From positions 1 to 23,187 of IMG/VR virus record IMGVR_UViG_3300032087_004408: a stretch of 23,187 nucleotides of DNA, one strand, 5' to 3'. Below the pieces are notes generated by a model. The model was given only the letters and a program-made list of their open reading frames with translations. It was not told the DNA's origin and did no database searches. The position numbers and the translations under genes were made by a program. This stretch comes from a virus. This document shows positions 15,254 through 23,187 of the stretch, piece by piece (position 1 is the stretch's first letter; each line of letters begins with the position of its first letter).

Positions 15254-17332
15254 ATGTTTAAGTACCAACCAAAAAAAGTTGTAGAAATCCCGCCTATAGA
15301 GTTTAATAGGAGCGTACAGGGACAATACAAGACCAGTGTCATCAACGAAGATGGAACTGTCGACCACGAAAATGGTTGGCACAAGAACTTAATTCTTGAT
15401 TGCGGATTAGACAAGATTGCCTACATGCCGTGGGCACAAGTTTTTCAGTTTTGCGTGGCCGGTGATCAGCCTTCTGGAGTAGTAACCCCTGCAAACACGG
15501 GAGACACTCAGTTAGAACGGCCGCTAATGATGAACTCTTATTATCTGCCCGGAAGTGGTAACTGCGGAGACGATGTTTACCAAAGCGGCGATTATAGATA
15601 CTTAAGATTATTTAGGACTTTCGATTTTCTTCATGTCAAACAAAATACAATTATTACCGAGTTAGGTTTTAAAGAGAGTCCGGGAGCACAGAAACTTTTT
15701 TCAAGAGTTGTATTAGACGGAAACACTGGAGAAGGAAGACCGAATCCAGATGTACTTCGGCCGGGTCAGTTTCTAAGAGTTAAGTACGAATTAAACGTAC
15801 AGCTTGATCCAGTTTATCCTAATGCTTCTGGAGGACAACCTACAGGAGCCGATGGAGCTCTCCCGACTATATCTTGGAGCGGCTCTTCTCAAAGCACAGA
15901 TAGACATGGCTTACAGCATATCGGAATGATAGGTATTAATGAATCTGGAGTCGCTTACCCAGTAGATAACGGCGGCGCTTGTAACGAGCCTTTTGCAGTT
16001 GGAGCAGTTGATTTCGGGCCTAGTTTTGGTTATGTAAATAGATGGCAGAATGGTTTAGGCGTTCTGCATGAAATAAATAGCGGCTACGAATACCCTCATC
16101 CGAATTCAGGAACTCTAGTCCATCCTTCTCTACCTTCTGGTATTATAGTTGGATACAAACAACCAACGGGAGCGCAAAGACTCTCTGATAGACCCGGCCC
16201 TCTTTTAGATCTCGCTCCTCATCAGGACATTAATAGATTTTTAAATCATGACGCTATAACAGGTAGTGGCTTCGTAGGCACGTCTTTTGTAAACTCTCAT
16301 AAAAATATGAGCGGTAAAGCCGGGAACGTAAGCAACGTTACTGATTTAGTTAGCGGAGCTTCTGGTTACTGGCCGTGGGGTAATTATCTTCGTTATCAGC
16401 AATTGGCAGATTTTGCTACTGCTTATGGTATATCGATAGAGAATGAAACTTCGCAGACCGACGGATCCTACGGATACAACAGAATGTTTGTCATTGCAAA
16501 TGCGAACGAGTACTATTATAATTATTTTAGAACTCCATTTTTTGGTTATGGCCCTTTGAATTTTGTTATGACGCCGGTCAGTAAATATGGGACGCAGTTT
16601 CTTTATAATAATTGGGGTATATTTAACCCTTATAACAGCCCGGCTTATGCTACCGCTGGAAATACTAGCGATAGTACTTTATCTTCGCAATACAGTCATC
16701 TGCACAACCTTTTTTCAGAAGAAATAGCACGACATCACGGATATAATAACGGCTCAGTTTGGGGTAGCGATATCAATCATTATACCCAATATTTTAATGT
16801 AACCGACTTCTTTGATCCCGCTGAAAATTCTAGCGTAGGTTCTTATTTGAATTTTGACGAAAAGGTAGTTGTTAGAGGCTACAGCACTGCGGGTAGAAGT
16901 GTGCCATGGGATTCTTGGGATTTAAGGGGAGCTTCATGCTTCTTAACTACTCACACAGGCTTAGTTGCTCCTTTCGGTCAAACGGGTGTTGCTTTCGATA
17001 GATCTGCAGGAGAGGACTTTTACGAACTGCCGCTTAGAAAAGATCCTTATAACCAGTATCAAACTGGCGATACAAGAGAACTTTATAAATTCTGTTTCTT
17101 TGACAACGCAGTTGCGAACTCTGTAGAAAATAGCGTCAGGATACATGAACCTTGGAAAATGGTTGGGGTTGGGGCAACGACAGATTGGTCTATTAACCCT
17201 CTAACCATGAGCGGTGCGGCAAGAGACAATGGTTATGTTTATCGACTCGACACTCCTAGGGATAAAGACAACGATCACATACTAAAGGTTTCTTTCAAAT
17301 ATACATGGACTAGAAATACTGGGCAGCTATAA
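15254..17332 (+). CDS. Large virion structural protein, probable tail or fibre component
   Basis: The 692-residue product carries an N-terminal module of a type I associate with phage tail and fibre proteins. It runs from about residue 22 to 55: GQYKTSVINEDGTV, a short gap, then KNLILDCGLDKI, followed by a Gly/Asp-rich stretch with VAGDQPSG. The remainder is a long polar beta-rich region rich in Gly, Asn, Tyr and Ser with many aromatic turns (for example SGYWPWGNYLRYQQ), and no coiled coil. No enzymatic motif for polysaccharide depolymerase activity is evident. It heads a unit with the next two genes, separated by 6 and 1 bases. The role is inferred as tail or adsorption apparatus. Confidence 0.6.
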   Translation: MFKYQPKKVVEIPPIEFNRSVQGQYKTSVINEDGTVDHENGWHKNLILDCGLDKIAYMPWAQVFQFCVAGDQPSGVVTPANTGDTQLERPLMMNSYYLPGSGNCGDDVYQSGDYRYLRLFRTFDFLHVKQNTIITELGFKESPGAQKLFSRVVLDGNTGEGRPNPDVLRPGQFLRVKYELNVQLDPVYPNASGGQPTGADGALPTISWSGSSQSTDRHGLQHIGMIGINESGVAYPVDNGGACNEPFAVGAVDFGPSFGYVNRWQNGLGVLHEINSGYEYPHPNSGTLVHPSLPSGIIVGYKQPTGAQRLSDRPGPLLDLAPHQDINRFLNHDAITGSGFVGTSFVNSHKNMSGKAGNVSNVTDLVSGASGYWPWGNYLRYQQLADFATAYGISIENETSQTDGSYGYNRMFVIANANEYYYNYFRTPFFGYGPLNFVMTPVSKYGTQFLYNNWGIFNPYNSPAYATAGNTSDSTLSSQYSHLHNLFSEEIARHHGYNNGSVWGSDINHYTQYFNVTDFFDPAENSSVGSYLNFDEKVVVRGYSTAGRSVPWDSWDLRGASCFLTTHTGLVAPFGQTGVAFDRSAGEDFYELPLRKDPYNQYQTGDTRELYKFCFFDNAVANSVENSVRIHEPWKMVGVGATTDWSINPLTMSGAARDNGYVYRLDTPRDKDNDHILKVSFKYTWTRNTGQL

Positions 17333-17338
17333 TGAAAG

Positions 17339-17977
17339 ATGAGTTATGTACTCGGTGATAACATTTTCTGTAACGTCATCAATAGTGGCGTTACAGCTAA
17401 TGACGGATTAGGTGATCCTTTAAGGACTGCATTCTGGAAGCTATTCGCTAATGATTCTGGTATTAGCGGTCACTTAGAACATATTAGTGGTTCTGTTGTT
17501 ACTATAGGAAACGGCCTGAACGACACTGAGATAAAAAAAGTTACTCACTATACAACTGGTAATTTAAACTCAGGAGAATACGCAGATATAAAGTTTACTC
17601 AAGGAACTAACGCGTCTAAAAACGGTAGGTTTGAAGTAGACTTAACAGAAAGCCACTACGGTACAGGTACACCTTATTCTAGTCGTTCAGATATATTGTA
17701 TTCTGGCGGTACAGTTTTTCACCCCGGCGGCTTTGGAAACTTTACACAATGGCGCACAGACTTCCCTGTAGATAAAATAGGCAATCCTTTTAATAGCGGC
17801 GAGTTGGACTATACTGTTAGGGTTATTAACTCTGGAAATTCTAGTAATGGTCAGGCTCCTCTAGTTAGGATTACAAGAACTTCTGACCCTATAAATGAAG
17901 CTGTGTCTGGAGCCGACAGAAGCGATCAATACGGACAAAGTTATCATAAGCTACATATTAGATTAACGGAGTACTAA
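17339..17977 (+). CDS. Fibre-like protein with TANDGxGDPLRTAF module
   Basis: The 212-residue product begins with a motif found at the N-terminus of many phage fibre and tailspike proteins: SGVTANDGLGDPLRTAFWKL at residues 16-35, thought to serve attachment to the virion. The rest is Ser/Gly/Asn-rich and strand-forming. It contains FHPGGFG, echoed by the HPGG motifs in the next gene. The ATG at 17339 lacks a clear ribosome binding site and lies 6 bases after the previous stop, suggesting coupled translation. The gene after it starts one base beyond its stop. It is likely a short fibre or an adaptor for the repeat protein that follows. Confidence 0.6.
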   Translation: MSYVLGDNIFCNVINSGVTANDGLGDPLRTAFWKLFANDSGISGHLEHISGSVVTIGNGLNDTEIKKVTHYTTGNLNSGEYADIKFTQGTNASKNGRFEVDLTESHYGTGTPYSSRSDILYSGGTVFHPGGFGNFTQWRTDFPVDKIGNPFNSGELDYTVRVINSGNSSNGQAPLVRITRTSDPINEAVSGADRSDQYGQSYHKLHIRLTEY

Positions 17978-17978
17978 G

Positions 17979-19877
17979 ATGAGTAACTTCTATACAGCTC
18001 CGCCAATTTATAACACAGGAGGCTGGGGTCAAAGAGGTGACCATCCAAGTTTTGATCCTACCGGTTTAGTAACTGTAAAAGAAACAGGGTTTTACTACGA
18101 AACTAAACTTGAAGCTTTTAATTTTAAAAATAATAATAGACGTCTAAAAGCCGAGATATTTCCAAGCAGTTTTACTTCCGCCTATGATCACGGACACAAT
18201 AGACGAATAAATTTTGAGATTGATTCCAGCTTTACTTCTGCCTACGACTACGGACATAACAGACGTATAGATTTTAAAGTATCTCCTTCTTTACGTAATT
18301 TTATTGGTACGCATTTTAGGAAAATTGTCGCAAAGAGTTCTGTCGGTGATTTTTTTAATTTCGCAAATAGAAATGTATATAAGTCTAAACTATCTCCTAG
18401 TTTAAGTGATACGTTTTTAATAAAGCCAGTTAACCCTTATATTCTCTCTACTATACAGCAAGGAATAACTGCGTCTCGTACCCCGTTTGTACGCGCTAAA
18501 TCTTCCGTAGCGGCAAGTTCGACCCTCTTTGAGAATGAGTTTAAACGTTTATTCTCGTCTGTAGGTTTTTCTCATCCGGGAGGCTTAACATTATTTGATG
18601 CTAGGCAGATGGACCAAAACTCGCTAATTAAAAATAAACTAAGTTTTAGCTCGACTATATTTAAAAACAGAAAATTTTTTGGGATTACATCTGTAAGTTT
18701 TGCTCATCCCGGAGGAGTAACATTATTTGATACTAGAAGTATGGATTCCGGGCCATTCTCTTTAAGTAAACCAGCTTTGGAGGGTATATATAATATTAAA
18801 GATAAAGCGCAAAGATTCAGAGCGTTAAACTCGCCATCGCTTGAGGGAATTTTTAATTTTGGAAGTCTTAAAAAACGATACAGGCTTGGTAAAAGCGAAT
18901 CTAATTTAGAGGAAATTTTTAATTTCGAAAACCTTAAGAAACGATACAGGCTTGGTAAAAGCGAGACTAAGCTTGACGGAATTTTTAGTTTCGAAAATCT
19001 TAAAAAAAGATATAGGCTCGGAAAAAGTGAATCTGAGCTTAGCGAAATTATTAAGTACGAAAGAAAATTTGGCAAAGCAAAGTCAAGTGTAGCGCCGACC
19101 ATTTCAAGTGTTAAAACTCCTTTTAATAGAGTTAATTTTTTATTAAACCCAAAATTAAATTACATACTTGATTTAAATTCTAAAAATAAATATACGATAA
19201 ATATCGACAAGATATCAAACGTTAAAAAATTAGTCAATCGTTTCGATAGCACTATTTCTTTAAAAAATATATTTAAGATTCCAAAAAGAAGAGTTTTTAC
19301 AGATTATAGAAGTAATTTATCGAATATAACTAGACTACGTTCTAAAGAGGTAGAAAAAAATATTTTTAATCCTCGAGGCAGACAAAACGTTAATTTTCCT
19401 ACCGGACTACATTTCCCCAAAATTAGATACCAAACCGTTGAGCCTAGTTATATAAAACCGACAGGAGCAGAGTATTTGCCAGAAGGGGGTATTGATAGAA
19501 ATAACATAGGCCAGCTAGTTTATGAAGGGATAGAGAACGGAAATTTATTCTATTATGAACCTGATGAAAATGCAATGCGCTGGGAGTATTTTGATTTTGA
19601 TGTCAGGAGTGGTATTTTTAACCCTTGCGAATTCCCAGAAACGGCAGACAGAACTTTAGACCCTGTTCAAATCAGCTCTAGGTCAAATAAAGGAGATAAC
19701 CCTTATTGGTATCTACCAGATCTTTTAACGGTAGATTCTACAATTCATACCGCAGACGGGGCGCCGTGTCAGTACATAGCGCAAGAAAATAGCAGATTCG
19801 CAGAAATATTTTTAGAAGACGGAGCACTGCTTCTTCCAGAAAACTATACTCAAACAGGAGCTATATTTACTGTATGA
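17979..19877 (+). CDS. Basic repeat protein of unknown function, probable fibre or stalk
   Basis: I recognise no family for this 632-residue protein. After a short N-terminal segment, residues about 35-475 are made of degenerate 18-22-residue repeats with the pattern L-x2-[IA]-F-x-F-x4-[RK]-[RK]-x-[KR]-x3-S-x-S. Copies include FTSAYDHGHNRRINF and FTSAYDYGHNRRIDF (20-residue period) and three near-identical units at 297-362 (LKKRYRLGKSE, 22-residue period). Two longer copies carry HPGG (H199 and H243, 44 residues apart, two units). The repeat region is strongly basic. Residues about 476-632 are an unrelated, acidic, Tyr- and Trp-containing domain ending at the C-terminus. GGAG at 17968-17971 precedes the ATG by seven bases. 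The regular spacing suggests a solenoid or beta-hairpin stalk in the virion. Confidence 0.6.
   Translation: MSNFYTAPPIYNTGGWGQRGDHPSFDPTGLVTVKETGFYYETKLEAFNFKNNNRRLKAEIFPSSFTSAYDHGHNRRINFEIDSSFTSAYDYGHNRRIDFKVSPSLRNFIGTHFRKIVAKSSVGDFFNFANRNVYKSKLSPSLSDTFLIKPVNPYILSTIQQGITASRTPFVRAKSSVAASSTLFENEFKRLFSSVGFSHPGGLTLFDARQMDQNSLIKNKLSFSSTIFKNRKFFGITSVSFAHPGGVTLFDTRSMDSGPFSLSKPALEGIYNIKDKAQRFRALNSPSLEGIFNFGSLKKRYRLGKSESNLEEIFNFENLKKRYRLGKSETKLDGIFSFENLKKRYRLGKSESELSEIIKYERKFGKAKSSVAPTISSVKTPFNRVNFLLNPKLNYILDLNSKNKYTINIDKISNVKKLVNRFDSTISLKNIFKIPKRRVFTDYRSNLSNITRLRSKEVEKNIFNPRGRQNVNFPTGLHFPKIRYQTVEPSYIKPTGAEYLPEGGIDRNNIGQLVYEGIENGNLFYYEPDENAMRWEYFDFDVRSGIFNPCEFPETADRTLDPVQISSRSNKGDNPYWYLPDLLTVDSTIHTADGAPCQYIAQENSRFAEIFLEDGALLLPENYTQTGAIFTV
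18117..18290 (+). repeat. 20-residue (60-bp) repeats in basic repeat protein
   Basis: The segments TTTACTTCCGCC (18171) and TTTACTTCTGCC (18231) are exactly 60 bases apart and open two near-identical units (FTSAYDxGHNRR). Diverged units lie on both sides (FNFKNNNRR before, LRNFIGTHFRK after). Confidence 0.75.
18801..19064 (+). repeat. 22-residue (66-bp) tandem repeats in basic repeat protein
   Basis: Three units of exactly 66 bases begin at 18867, 18933 and 18999, each starting with the codons for LKKRYRLGKSE. A more diverged unit occupies 18801-18866. The DNA of the three is much alike, pointing to recent duplication or ongoing homogenisation. Confidence 0.9.
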
Positions 19878-19884
19878 TTAATAA

Positions 19885-19891
19885 GTGTAAT
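19885..19891 (+). promoter_or_regulatory. Late-promoter-like motif GTGTAAT upstream of collagen-containing fibre
   Basis: The motif is embedded in AATAAGTGTAATATAT, 7 bases after a stop codon and 14 bases before the ATG at 19906. This is a full match to the consensus seen at the other unit heads. Confidence 0.55.
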
Positions 19892-19905
19892 ATATTTAGG
19901 TAATA

Positions 19906-22900
19906 ATGGCCGGTACAAGGATAACGCAATTCCCGAATCTAGCTTCGGGGGATTTGGCTTCAGAAGACGTCTTATTAGTAGTAGACGTCAGCGATACTTT
20001 TTATTCTCCTAGCGGCACTAACAAGTCCACTACAGTAGGAGATCTTTCTAACTTCTTTAACACTCAAGACACTTTTATAGGGTTAGGAGACACTCCCGCA
20101 TCTCTTGGTAGCGCAGGACAATCAGTTGTTGTATCTGCGGACGGAAACTCTTTAATATTCTCTGGAATAACTGGAACAACTGGAGAGGCTGGAGGGGGAG
20201 GATCTACCAGCTTCGTAGGGCTTACCGATACGGCAGATTCTTTAGGCTCAGAAGGACAAGTGACCGTAGTTTCTGGAAGTGAGATAGTATTTTCTGGCAT
20301 AGGGCATTTAGTTTCTAGAAGCGAGCTTTCTGACTATGTGGCTACTAGTCAAACAGGAAATTTTGTAACTTCAAGTCAAACAGGGGATTTTATAACTTCG
20401 GACCAAACTGGAAATTTCGCAGGAGCCAGAACAACATTTTTAAGTTTAGACGATACGCCCGATTTAATAGGTAGCCCCGGCCAAGCTGTTGTTGTTTCTC
20501 CCGGAGGCGGAAATTTAACATTCTCAAGTGTCGTAGGTGGCGGGGCTTTAGCTTTTACCGGCCTAAACGATACTCCTTCTGGACTAGGAAGTGAAACTCA
20601 AGCCGTTGTTGTTTCTGGTACGGGACTAGCATTTTCTGGAATACCTTTAAACTTTACAGACTTAGACGACACAGTAGGTAGCTTAGGGATAGAGGGACAG
20701 GCTTTAGTGATGTCAGGGGGCGTTTTAGGATTCTCCGGAGTTACCCTCACATCTACAACCGTGGTTTCCGGCACGGGGGCTTTTACTAATTTTTCTCAAT
20801 TAAATGACACGCCTTCAGTCATACCAGAAAGCCAGCTAGTTATTGGTGGACCTACAGGCAACCTAGTTTTTTCCGGAGTAGAGTCTTTTGTTCTCACTGG
20901 AGAAACAGGAAATTTCGCAAACACAACAACATTAGAAAGTTTCACTGAAGGTCTTAACGTAGGTACAGATTCGAGCTTGTCAGGAAGAAAACTTCATGTG
21001 GTAGGCGACGTTGAAATTTCAGGAACAATTTTCCAAAGCGGGTCGATATTTGAGGGTGGGGGAGGATCTAGCACTTTTACTGGTCTTTCAGACACTCCTT
21101 CTGGCTTGGGTTTAGCTGGGCAGTCAGTAGTCGTTTCTGCTGACGGAAACTCTCTAATATTTTCTGGCATAACTGGAAGTAGCGGCGGAGGCGGAACTAC
21201 CATTATCTCTGGAGAAACTACTGCTAACAGTGGAATATTAGGAAACGACTTATTTACTGGCGACGGAGTAAAAACTGGGTTCATGATGACTCGGGCTCCG
21301 CTAAACGCTTTTAGCATAACAGTAGCAGTAAACGGTTTGCTACAAGCACCGGGAACCAACTATGATTTAATAAGTGGTAGAAGCGGATTATTATTCCCAG
21401 AAGCTCCTTCTAGCGGCGTAGAAATAGATGTTCGTCATTTGGGAGGTTTAGTAGGCCCGTCTGGAGAACAGGGTATACAAGGAGAAGTAGGAGCGACTGG
21501 ACCAACAGGATCGACTGGGCCAACTGGGCCAACCGGGCCGACAGGCCCAACTGGACCAACCGGGCCGACTGGACCAACTGGCCCATCCGGAGCGACAGGC
21601 GCAACTGGTCCTACAGGGCCAATAGGGCCGTCTGGAGCTACCGGCGAAAGAGGTCCCCAAGGGTCTGGTATAGTGGGAGCTTTAGCCTCTGATATATTTA
21701 CTGGCGATGGGTCGACAGCAAGTTATAATTTAACAAACAGTATAGGCGAAGCTAAGAATATTATAGTAAGTATTAACGGATTGTTACAATCGCCGATAAC
21801 CAACTATACAATCAGTGGCTCAGGTTTAACTTTCCCAGAAGCTCCATCTAGTGGACTGGAGATAGAAGTTCGCCATCTTCAAGGTATACAAGGCCCTACC
21901 GGCGCTACCGGTCCCTCAGGGTCTGGAGGAGCTACTTCTTTTGTCGGTCTTAGCGACACTGTAGGGAGTCTAGGTATAGAAGGTCAAGTACCAGTCGTAT
22001 CTGGTACAACTTTAGCGTTCTCAGGAATAACGGCAGGCACTACTTCTTTTGTAGGTCTTAGTGATACTGTAGCGAGCTTAGGTTCAGAAGGTCAAGTACC
22101 AGTTGTGTCCGGCAGCACTTTGGCATTCTCAGGAATAACAGCAGGGTCAAGTGTGGACCTTTCGGCTGTCGATCAAAATATCGTTCCTGACGCTACAAAT
22201 ACTCGAGACCTAGGAACAACAGGTAAAAGATGGAGAGACCTTTATTTATCCGGCACTTCTATATACTTAGGCCAACAAGTACTTCAAGAGTCTGGAGGAG
22301 TTTTGAAGCTAAGTACTAATAACGGCTCAACTTTTTCAAATGTCACCACTAAAGCAGTCGCTGATGATGATTATGTCTCAATAGCAAGTTCATCCAATCA
22401 AGCTGTTTACGATTTTGATAGTACAGCTAACTTTAATAATACTTCTGCCGAATTTTCGGCTGGGATGTTGAATCCCGCAACTGGCGGAAGACTGGAGCTA
22501 GATTTAGCTACCGGCATGTTTATAGAAGAGTATAGCAATACAAATAATATAGATACAGATAATAGTAGTAGCTATGCAATAGATGGGAAAGCAAAAATAG
22601 AACAGCAGTTAAATACGGGAGACGGGTCAGACGGAGATGTGACTGTTTCAACATCGGGAACTTACACGATGGATACAGACAGTTTGATAGCGGGAAGAAC
22701 AGTCGCAGATGCGGTGGCTTTTAACGCTGATTCATTTACCACTAATACTGTTGTTTTGACCGACACTCCGAGTGGTATTGCCGCGGGGGACGAAGTAATA
22801 ATTTATTGCGCGCAAGGTTACGGAACTCATAATCGAACTTCTGGAAATACTGCGCCGAATAGCAGAAGAGTTAACGTAGGCAATTATGAATTCTTGACAG

Positions 22901-23187
22901 TAGATTCTGTAGATTCTAGTAGCAAGACAATAACTTTTACTACTACTAAGGAAAAATATTACGGAAACGCATCAGGTTCAGATAGTACTATCGGAACAGG
23001 AGGCAGTGAAATGAAAGTCATTGTCCAACGAGTTCCTCATTACGCGAACTTAACCGTAGGTGAAAGTGCCACTATGACTGCCAGCAAGTGGAACGGCACT
23101 AAAGGAGGTTTGATGATTTTTAGAGTAGGAGGGACTCTTACAAATAATGGAACTATAGATGCTGGGGGTATTGGGTATAGAGGGGGT
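19906..23187 (+). CDS. Long modular fibre with collagen-like stretch (3' partial)
   Basis: The frame stays open for 1094 codons to the window edge, so the true protein is longer. Residues 1-45 (TRITQFPNL...[10 protein letters not shown]...TTVGDL) are an N-terminal anchor like that of the fibre at 5045. Nine copies of a ~33-residue module follow (GLxDTPxxLG then VVVS then FSGI). A short run of TG repeats lies at about 147-175. Residues 517-588 hold 24 uninterrupted G-X-Y triplets, mostly GPT, flanked by two copies of a domain with FTGDG, VNGLLQ and [25 protein letters not shown] motif at about 765-780 is common in phage fibres. The last visible part is a beta-rich domain ending in GGIGYRGG, the style of a Gly-rich receptor-binding tip. 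It would trimerise through the collagen-like segment and bind the host surface. Confidence 0.8.
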   Translation, partial: MAGTRITQFPNLASGDLASEDVLLVVDVSDTFYSPSGTNKSTTVGDLSNFFNTQDTFIGLGDTPASLGSAGQSVVVSADGNSLIFSGITGTTGEAGGGGSTSFVGLTDTADSLGSEGQVTVVSGSEIVFSGIGHLVSRSELSDYVATSQTGNFVTSSQTGDFITSDQTGNFAGARTTFLSLDDTPDLIGSPGQAVVVSPGGGNLTFSSVVGGGALAFTGLNDTPSGLGSETQAVVVSGTGLAFSGIPLNFTDLDDTVGSLGIEGQALVMSGGVLGFSGVTLTSTTVVSGTGAFTNFSQLNDTPSVIPESQLVIGGPTGNLVFSGVESFVLTGETGNFANTTTLESFTEGLNVGTDSSLSGRKLHVVGDVEISGTIFQSGSIFEGGGGSSTFTGLSDTPSGLGLAGQSVVVSADGNSLIFSGITGSSGGGGTTIISGETTANSGILGNDLFTGDGVKTGFMMTRAPLNAFSITVAVNGLLQAPGTNYDLISGRSGLLFPEAPSSGVEIDVRHLGGLVGPSGEQGIQGEVGATGPTGSTGPTGPTGPTGPTGPTGPTGPTGPSGATGATGPTGPIGPSGATGERGPQGSGIVGALASDIFTGDGSTASYNLTNSIGEAKNIIVSINGLLQSPITNYTISGSGLTFPEAPSSGLEIEVRHLQGIQGPTGATGPSGSGGATSFVGLSDTVGSLGIEGQVPVVSGTTLAFSGITAGTTSFVGLSDTVASLGSEGQVPVVSGSTLAFSGITAGSSVDLSAVDQNIVPDATNTRDLGTTGKRWRDLYLSGTSIYLGQQVLQESGGVLKLSTNNGSTFSNVTTKAVADDDYVSIASSSNQAVYDFDSTANFNNTSAEFSAGMLNPATGGRLELDLATGMFIEEYSNTNNIDTDNSSSYAIDGKAKIEQQLNTGDGSDGDVTVSTSGTYTMDTDSLIAGRTVADAVAFNADSFTTNTVVLTDTPSGIAAGDEVIIYCAQGYGTHNRTSGNTAPNSRRVNVGNYEFLTVDSVDSSSKTITFTTTKEKYYGNASGSDSTIGTGGSEMKVIVQRVPHYANLTVGESATMTASKWNGTKGGLMIFRVGGTLTNNGTIDAGGIGYRGG
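21454..21669 (+). repeat. Collagen-like G-X-Y coding repeat
   Basis: Glycine codons fall every 9 bases from 21454 to 21661 without a break, giving 24 G-X-Y triplets. Those at 21499-21588 are mostly Gly-Pro-Thr with very similar DNA (GGNCCNACN). A second short run of five triplets is at 21883-21927. No host collagen processing is needed; Thr-rich G-P-T collagen-like stalks are known in phage fibres. Confidence 0.95.

Noticed and set aside
21499-21588. Short regular DNA repeat that could look like a CRISPR array
   Set aside because: The period is 9 bases, in frame, with no spacers; it encodes Gly-Pro-Thr triplets.
21410-21660. Minus-strand frames rich in Trp, Ser, Arg and Leu across the collagen-like region
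   Set aside because: They are the complement of the 9-bp G-X-Y repeat and carry the same periodicity, not independent coding signal.

Overview
The window is the structural and lysis region of a tailed double-stranded DNA phage (Caudoviricetes). All genes lie on the + strand, are tightly packed, and often overlap by 1 to 4 bases. Several proteins resemble uncultivated marine phages: the fibre modules, the multidomain head protein and the short SAP-like protein. A spanin-like lipoprotein pair suggests a Gram-negative host. I see no integrase, repressor, replication gene or tRNA, so lifestyle cannot be judged here. Both ends are cut inside genes: terminase at the left, a long fibre protein at the right.

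Layout. 1-5015: large terminase (5' partial), portal, and an internally duplicated tail-tube-like protein. 5045-8187: a large modular fibre with a cupredoxin-like domain, plus a small virion protein. 8208-9095: lysis cassette of holin-like protein, overlapping inner and outer spanin candidates, and a small secreted protein. 9175-9199: strong terminator. 9235-14288: head module of a small acidic protein, a multidomain basic head protein, a prohead protease fused to its scaffold (with a probable in-frame internal start for free scaffold), a likely decoration protein, and the HK97-fold major capsid protein. 14311-14338: second strong terminator. 14397-23187: SAP-like small protein and a run of virion, tail or fibre proteins, including an unusual basic repeat protein (17979-19877) and a collagen-containing fibre (19906 to the end).

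How it works together. Terminase and portal package DNA into a procapsid built from the capsid protein on the scaffold; the protease then clears the scaffold and the decoration protein would stabilise the shell. The lysis proteins open the cell. The fibre proteins share an N-terminal anchor and the same repeat modules, which suggests recombination among host-recognition genes. A short motif, consensus AAGTGTAATA or GTGTATAAT, sits just upstream of seven transcription-unit heads and twice directly follows a terminator. It is probably the phage's late promoter, and its closeness to several start codons predicts leaderless or near-leaderless mRNAs.

Most interesting points: the repeated promoter motif, the nested scaffold start, the 20/22-residue basic repeat protein, the cupredoxin-like domain with intact copper ligands beside a degenerate copy, and the nine-residue TG repeats. 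Functional names are from motif reading only; no database search was possible.
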